Assembly (NCBI GenBank): GCA_019843655.1
Contig: JACDQD010000120.1
Location: 1 to 64,000, forward strand
Length of the DNA stretch: 64,000 bases
Source of the DNA: Lethocerus indicus
Lineage: Eukaryota > Arthropoda > Insecta > Hemiptera > Belostomatidae
Direction: 5' to 3'
The position numbers and the translations under genes were made by a program. Of this stretch, positions 57,376-64,000 are shown one piece after another. The first letter of the stretch is position 1, and each line of letters starts with the position of its first letter. Under the pieces are notes generated by a model, which was not told where the DNA came from, did not search any database, and saw only the letters and a list, made by a program, of their open reading frames with translations.

Positions 57376-60300
57376 CTAGATGGTATTTGGAAAAAGATTC
57401 CAAATTGGTCTATAATGTCAACAGTCGTCCCAAAGTGAAATACACCTGTCTTACGATGAAAATATCAAACTAGATGGTATTTGGAAAAAGATTCCAAATT
57501 GGTCTACGTAATGTCAACAGTCGTCCCAAAAGTGAAATACACCTGTCCTACGAAATATCAAACTAGATGGTATTTGGAAAAAGATTCCAAAATTGGTCAT
57601 ACGGTCTACGTAATGTCAACAGTCGTCCCAAAAGTGAAATACACCTGTCTTACGATGAAAATATCAAACTAGATGGTATTTGGAAAAAGATTCCAAAATT
57701 GGTCTACGTAATGTCAACAGTCGTCCCAAAAGTGAAATACACCTGTCTTACGATGAAAATATCAAACTAGATGGTATTTGGAAAAAGATTCCAAAATTGG
57801 TCTACGTAATGTCAACAGTCGTCCCAAAAAATTAGAAATACACCTGTCTTAGGATGAAAATATCAAACTAGATGGTATTTGGAAAAAGATTCCAAAATTG
57901 GTCTACGTAATGTCAACAGTCGTCCCAAAAGTGAAATACACCTGTCCTACGATGAAAATATCAAACTAGATGGTATTTGGAAAAAGATTCCAAAATTGGT
58001 CTACGTAATGTCAACAGTCGTCCCAAAAGTGAAATACACCTGTCCTACGATGAAAATATCAAACTAGATGGTATTTGGAAAAGATTCCAAAATTGGTCTA
58101 CGTAATGTCAACAGTCGTCCCAAAAGTGAAATACACCTGTCTTACGATGAAAATATCAAACTAGATGGTATTTGGAAAAGATTCCAAAATTGGTCTACGT
58201 AATGTCAACAGTCGTCCCAAAGTGATTTGGAATAAAATAAATACACCTGTCTTGATGAAAATATCAAACTAGATGGTATTTGGAAAAAGATTCCAAAATT
58301 GGTCTACGTAATGTCAACAGTCCTCCCAAAGTGAAATACCCTGTCTTAAAAAATACACGTAATGTCAACAGTGATGAAAATATCAAACTAGATGGTATTT
58401 GGAAAAAGATTCCAAAATTGGTCTACGTAATGTCAACAGTCGTCCCAAAAGTGAAATACACCTGTCTTACGATGAAAATATCAAACTAGATGGTATTTGG
58501 AAAAAGATTCCAAAATTGGTCTACGTAATGTCAACAGTCGTCCCAAAAGTGAAATACACCAGTCTTACGATGAAAATATCAAACTAGATGGTATTTGGAA
58601 AAAGATTCCAAAATTGGTCTACGTAATGTCAACAGTCCTCCCAAAAGTGAAATACACCTGTCTTACGATGAAAATATCAAACTAGATGGTATTTGGAAAA
58701 AGATTCCAAAATTGGTCTACGTAATGTCAACAGTCGTCCCAAAAGTGAAATACACCTGTCTTACGATGAAAATATCAAACTAGATGGTATTTGGAAAAAG
58801 ATTCCAAAATTGGTCTACGTAATGTCAACAGTCCTCCCAAAAGTGAAATACACCTGTCTTACGATGAAAATATCAAACTAGATGGTATTTGGAAAAAGAT
58901 TCCAAAATTGGTCTACGTAATGTCAACAGTCGTCCCAAAGTGAAATACACCTGTCTTACGATGAAAATATCAAACTAGATGGTATTTGGAAAAAGATTCC
59001 AAAATTGGTCTACGTAATGTCAACAGTCCTCCCAAAAGTGAAATACACCAGTCTTACGATGAAAATATCAAACTAGATGGTATTTGGAAAAAGATTCCAA
59101 AATTGGTCTACGTAATGTCAACAGTCGTCCCAAAAGTGAAATACACCTGTCTTACGATGAAAATATCAAACTAGATGGTATTTGGAAAAGATTCCAAAAT
59201 TGGTCTACGTAATGTCAACAGTCGTCCCAAAAGTGAAATACACCTGTCTTACGATGAAAATATCAAACTAGATGGTATTTGGAAAAAGATTCCAAAATTG
59301 GTCTACGTAATGTCAACAGTCGTCCCAAAAGTGAAATACACCTGTCTTACGATGAAAATATCAAACTAGATGGTATTTGGAAAAAGATTCCAAAATTGGT
59401 CTACGTAATGTCAACAGTCGTCCCAAAAGTGAAATACACCTGTCTTACGATGAAAATATCAAACTAGATGGTATTTGGAAAAAGATTCCAAAATTGGTCT
59501 ACGTAATGTCAACAGTCGTCCCAAAAGTGAAATACACCTGTCTTACGATGAAAATATCAAACTAGATGGTATTTGGAAAAAGATTCCAAAATTGGTCTAC
59601 GTAATGTCAACAGTCGTCCCAAAAGTGAAATACACCTGTCTTACGATGAAAATATCAAACTAGATGGTATTTGGAAAAAGATTCCAAAATTGGTCTACGT
59701 AATGTCAACAGTCGTCCCAAAAGTGAAATACACCTGTCATACGATGAAAATATCAAACTAGATGGTATTTGGAAAAAGATTCCAAAATTGGTCTACGTAA
59801 TGTCAACAGTCGTCCCAAAAGTGAAATACACCTGTCTTACGATGAAAATATCAAACTAGATGGTATTTGGAAAAAGATTCCAAAATTGGTCTACGTAATG
59901 TCAACAGTCGTCCCAAAAGTGAAATACACCAGTCTTACGATGAAAATATCAAACTAGATGGTATTTGGAAAAAGATTCCAAAATTGGTCTACGTAATGTC
60001 AACAGTCCTCCCAAAAGTGAAATACACCTGTCTTACGATGAAAATATCAAACTAGATGGTATTTGGAAAAAGATTCCAAAATTGGTCTACGTAATGTCAA
60101 CAGTCCTCCCAAAAGTGAAATACACCTGTCTTACGATGAAAATATCAAACTAGATGGTATTTGGAAAAAGATTCCAAAATTGGTCTACGTAATGTCAACA
60201 GTCCTCCCAAAAGTGAAATACACCAGTCTTACGATGAAAATATCAAACTAGATGGTATTTGGAAAAGATTCCAAAATTGGTCTACGTAATGTCAACAGTC

Positions 60301-61409
60301 GTCCCAAAAGTGAAATACACCTGTCTTACGATGAAAATATCAAACTAGATGGTATTTGGAAAAGATTCCAAAATTGGTCTACGTAATGTCAACAGTCGTC
60401 CCAAAAGTGAAATACACCTGTCTTACGATGAAAATATCAAACTAGATGGTATTTGGAAAAAGATTCCAAAATTGGTCTACGTAATGTCAACAGTCGTCCC
60501 AAAAGTGAAATACACCAGTCTTACGATGAAAATATCAAACTAGATGGTATTTGGAAAAAGATTCCAAAATTGGTCTACGTAATGTCAACAGTCGTCCCAA
60601 AAGTGAAATACACCAGTCTTACGATGAAAATATCAAACTAGATGGTATTTGGAAAAAGATTCCAAAATTGGTCTACGTAATGTCAACAGTCCTCCCAAAA
60701 GTGAAATACACCAGTCTTACGATGAAAATATCAAACTAGATGGTATTTGGAAAAAGATTCCAAAATTGGTCTACGTAATGTCAACAGTCCTCCCAAAAGT
60801 GAAATACACCAGTCTTACGATGAAAATATCAAACTAGATGGTATTTGGAAAAAGATTCCAAAATTGGTCTACGTAATGTCAACAGTCGTCCCAAAAGTGA
60901 AATACACCTGTCATACGATGAAAATATAAAACTAGATGGTATTTGGAAAAAGATTCCAAAATTGGTCTACGTAATGTCAACAGTCGTCCCAAAAGTGAAA
61001 TACACCTGTCCTACGATGAAAATATAAAACTAGATGGTATTTGGAAAAAGATTCCAAAATTGGTCTACGTAATGTCAACAGTCGTCCCAAAAGTGAAATA
61101 CACCTGTCCTACGATGAAAATATAAAACTAGATGGTATTTGGAAAAAGATTCCAAAATTGGTCTACGTAATGTCAACAGTCGTCCCAAAAGTGAAATACA
61201 CCTGTCTTAGGATGAAAATATCAAACTAGATGGTATTTGGAAAAAGATTCCAAAATTGGCCTACGTAATGTCAACAGTCCTCCCAAAAGTGAAATACACC
61301 TGTCTTAGGATGAAAATATCAAACTAGATGGTATTTGGAAAAAGATTCCAAAATTGGCCTACGTAATGTCAACAGTCCTCCCAAAAGTGAAATACACCAG
61401 TCTTACGAT
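57376..61409. repeat. Satellite C array, second copy
   Basis: 98-bp monomers, regular almost from the first unit, with the same set of variant positions as 23,951-26,710. Three units near 60,925-61,130 share an AATATAAAAC variant. The 62-codon frames that recur here are the same periodicity effect as in the first C array. Confidence 0.96.
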
Positions 61410-61616
61410 GAAAATATCAAACTAGATAGAATTTGGAAAAAGATTCCAAAATTGGCCTACGTAATGTCTAAGGTCCTCTCAAAGTTAAATACACTTGCCT
61501 TATGATGGACATATCGAACTAGATGGTATTTGGGAAAAGATTCCAAAATGGGCCTATGTAATGTCAACAGTCCTCCCAAAAGTGAAATACACATGTCTTA
61601 CGATGGAAATATCAAA
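61410..61616. repeat. Diverged edge monomers of satellite C, second array
   Basis: Carries the same series of substitutions as 26,711-26,920 (GATAGAATTTGG, TCTAAGGTCCTCTCAAAG, GGACATATCGAACTAG, TTTGGGAAAAG) and stops at the same base before CCCGCAGCCC. Confidence 0.93.
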
Positions 61617-62018
61617 CCCGCAGCCCACACTGCTCTCTCCTCTTTCCCCCCGCTCCACCGCTCTGGGGCCCCTTATATACCCCGGTCACTGCCCCTTCCT
61701 CCGCCCGGCACCTCCTTATTGTGCCTGTGGCGGCGATTCCCGCCCCCGGGGCCGGGAAACTAGCTGAGGGCATCCAGTCGACCCGGCCCGGTTCGAAACA
61801 TTGTTCCTTTGCATCCGGACTGTGTCCGAAAGGCGACTTTCGGTTTCGGAAATCCGAAATTTTGCTCCCCCCAGATTGAGTATCCGAGAGGGTGTATATT
61901 TTTTAGAAAAATAAAAAAAAAGAAAAATTCGACTAATATAATTAAATATTTTTTTTATATTTTTAGTTCGATTTCATATCCTGTACATTGAGTAGCCGCC
62001 CCAGCTGACCTTCCGACG

Positions 62019-62103
62019 TCAGCTTATCAGATCGGGGCGATTCGCGGCCGACATCGCCTTATTCGGGATATTGTCTTTCGGCTTGTTCGGAATATTCTTC
62101 GAC
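62019..62103 (-). pseudogene. MDR-type gene fragment, downstream exon (copy 2)
   Basis: Same 85-base segment as copy 1 at 27,306-27,390, with the same acceptor and the same open phase when joined to the exon at 62,777-62,938. It ends in the same TGA. Confidence 0.5.
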
Positions 62104-62134
62104 CTGAAAACAGAAAAAAAATATATATATACAT

Positions 62135-62169
62135 ATGTTAGGTTAGGTTAGATTAGGTTAAGTTAGGGG
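62135..62169. repeat. TTAGG-like telomere-type repeat, copy 2
   Basis: Same degenerate series as at 27,422-27,455, with one extra G in the closing run, again directly beside a truncated exon-2 head. Confidence 0.75.
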
Positions 62170-62238
62170 GATATTGTCTTTCAGCTTTTTCGGAATATTC
62201 TTCGACCTGAACACATAGAAAAAAATATATTCAAGTTA

Positions 62239-62462
62239 ATTAGTTCGGCAATAATTTCCCGTATTTTAAAAGATTTATTTTTTTATAACACACTGAAATT
62301 ATACAATAGAAAACAAGTTACAAAGGCAAAAGCGAAAATAAAAGTCTTACGACCACTGGATCCAGATCCCAACTGCCGGGCCTCCGCCCGGCTTACAATA
62401 TATAGCCCTTTCCCTAACAAATGGCTTTGTCAAATCTATCTCGTTGTTTATTTACACTGTCA
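62239..62462 (-). mobile_element. Gypsy-type LTR, inverted (copy 2)
   Basis: Same landmarks as 27,521-27,742, including the GCCGGGC/GCCCGGC hairpin and the purine run before its start on the minus strand. Confidence 0.7.
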
Positions 62463-62611
62463 ATCCCTTTTGGGCTCCTGGTCGCCCTTAGACTTTTATA
62501 TACATAAGTTATATACACATATAAGGTTATGATAGGTTAGGTTAAGTTGGGGGATATTGTCTTTTGGCTTGTTCGGAAAATTCTTCGACCTGAACACATA
62601 GAAAATCTATA

Positions 62612-62664
62612 TATATACATAAGTTATATATCAGGTTATGTTGGTCATTTTGCATATATATATA

Positions 62665-62725
<61 letters not shown>

Positions 62726-62750
62726 AAATGACCAACATAACCTGATATAT
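62612..62750. repeat. AT-rich palindrome (copy 2)
   Basis: Arms around GGTTATGTTGGTCATTTTGC and its reverse complement GCAAAATGACCAACATAACC. Both arms have a run of four (T4/A4) where copy 1 has five on both arms. The right arm lacks the outer AACTTATG present in copy 1. Confidence 0.88.
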
Positions 62751-62773
62751 ATATATATATATATATATAATAC

Positions 62774-62938
62774 TCACCCAAATCTGATGACTGTTTTGCC
62801 GATGGCGTTGGCCGTCTGGACGTGGTTCAACGCCTCCTTGATCTCTTCCAGCGAGTGGAGCTGGTCGACCACCGGCTGTATCCGGCCGTTGTCAGCCAGC
62901 CTGGCGACCTCCACAAGCACCCGCCGGTTCAACGCCAC
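62774..62938 (-). pseudogene. MDR-superfamily oxidoreductase, C-terminal exon (copy 2)
   Basis: The same 54 codons as copy 1 with no difference that I could see, followed by the same TGA/GTGAGT overlap and broken at the same upstream point. Because neighbouring non-coding sequence is conserved just as well, identity here reflects recent duplication and is no sign of selection on the protein. Confidence 0.65.
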
Positions 62939-63265
62939 CTACCACATCATAAACTCCGGACACGACTTGGGTGTAATAACTTTAATGATCTTTTGATGTT
63001 CATTGTTTCGTGTCCGGAGTTTAGGATGTCGTTAGCGAAATTGGAATCTGTTTTGTATTTTATTACACCCAGGCAAAAAAGGAAAAGAATTGGATATTAT
63101 TGAAAACCTGGAAATCTTCAAACATAAGAAAAACAAAATTACTGACATACTGACAAACATTACAGTACATGTGTAAGTGAGAGTGCAGTGAGGATGCCCA
63201 AAAAACATCCAAAGTGCTAACAGTGACCTACGCCCGGTGAATTAGAAATTAGAAAAACGGCAAGC

Positions 63266-63478
63266 GTGATTAGGACAGTGTTGTTGGAACGGTTCGCAGC
63301 ACAAGGCAACCTAAATTTAATAATTATGGATAAGGGCCGCGAATTCAATAATAAACATCTCCGAAATACGTTGAAAGAACTAAATGTAAGCTGGCATTAT
63401 ACGACGCTGCGACATCCGCAGTCCCATGGGACGATCGAGCGACTACATGGGACCCTCGCGAAGCACCTAAATCTTTGA
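63266..63478 (+). pseudogene. Gypsy-type integrase core fragment (copy 2)
   Basis: As copy 1, with a three-base in-frame difference (one extra Ala after R-F-A). The D...E spacing of 35 residues and the H-P-Q-S-H-G segment are kept; the N-terminal part is missing and the frame stops in the same place. Confidence 0.85.
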
Positions 63479-63890
63479 AATTCGCGCAAAATTTAAGGGG
63501 TACAACAGCAATGGCTAGGGCCGTCCTAGCCTATAATTATAGCATACACTCCGCGACGGTCAGACCCTGCATGATTTAACCATTTCCCTCACGGCACGGG
63601 CGGGCGTGACGGACAAAAGCAAAAATAGACATGACTTACAAACATAATGCGGAGACAGAGGGAAATTTGCTCGAAGAAATACGCACGGGCGATGTGGTTT
63701 TCCGGAAGAACGCCTCAGGACCGCCCACCTCAGGGAGTTGAGAACTCCAAAGAAAGAGAGAGTCCAATTCTTAAACAAAGTACAAGTTCGGGAGATAAGT
63801 CAGCGATCGAGTTCCGCGGTAGTTCGGGGAGGGCAGAATAAGGGGAATAGTTCGTGAACGAGCTCCCGGTCTTGATCGTTGGAATATGTA
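63479..63890 (+). pseudogene. Decayed integrase C-terminal region (copy 2)
   Basis: Matches 28,762-29,160 with several single-base run-length changes that alter which short frames are open, confirming that these frames are not maintained. Confidence 0.5.
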
Positions 63891-64000
63891 AATAATTAGG
63901 GACCCCCTCGGCAAGTAAGAAATTTTAGTTTTATTTTAAAATTGACTCGAATTATTTTTTTTTTGTTTTGTTAATTGTTGCGAGCATCGTTCCTGCCGGC

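Larger units (their letters stand above)
61617..64000. other. Composite segment X, copy 2 (cut by window end)
   Basis: Same content and order as 26,921-29,275. The offset between copies grows from 34,696 to 34,725, meaning copy 2 is 29 bp longer, and most differences are longer homopolymers in copy 2. Substitutions are few (for example AGATCAGGGCG versus AGATCGGGGCG). Confidence 0.92.

Overview
The window is repeat-dominated eukaryotic nuclear DNA, most likely from an insect. The reasons are short TTAGG-type stretches (the canonical insect telomere motif), gypsy-type and jockey-type retroelement remnants, exon fragments with splice-site consensus, AT microsatellites, and no bacterial-style gene organisation. 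I cannot name the species. There is no intact conventional gene. Almost all open reading frames in the satellite regions are by-products of tandem repetition and are not listed as genes.

Layout: (1) 1-26,920 is satellite DNA: family A (about 100-105 bp), family B (about 157 bp), A again, a wide zone of hybrid A/C monomers (about 7.9-11.7 kb), then family C (98 bp), which becomes steadily more regular and is nearly uniform at 24-26.7 kb. (2) 26,921-29,275 is a composite segment called X here. It holds an inverted LTR, TTAGG-like repeats, an AT-rich palindrome, two exon fragments of a medium-chain dehydrogenase/reductase (MDR) gene on the minus strand, and a degenerate gypsy-type integrase; a plus-strand LTR follows just after it. 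(3) 29,276-41,737 is a mosaic of decayed mobile elements: a GC-rich island with minisatellites, three jockey-type pieces (two of them sharing a 524-bp inverted repeat), a duplicated exon-like block, a fourth tandem family D (about 160 bp), and a partial, oppositely oriented copy of the MDR exons followed by a polyadenylation signal. (4) 41,738-61,616 is satellite again: B-A-B-A-B-A-C. (5) 61,617-64,000 is a second copy of X, cut by the window edge.

The large-scale order B-A-C-X occurs twice in the same orientation, so the window holds a segmental duplication around a diverse middle. All A/B boundaries fall at the same monomer phase in each direction, which suggests each junction arose once and was then multiplied. 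A and C look like distant relatives: their blocks line up in order, and switches between them keep register.

Caution on sequence quality: variation among monomers looks strongly deletion-biased, and the first X copy has systematically shorter homopolymers than the second. Part of the irregularity, including the hybrid A/C zone, may therefore be long-read consensus error rather than biology. The most interesting leads are the hybrid zone, the captured MDR exons, the AT palindrome whose two arms change together between copies, and the habit of aberrant monomers to occur as exact adjacent twins.
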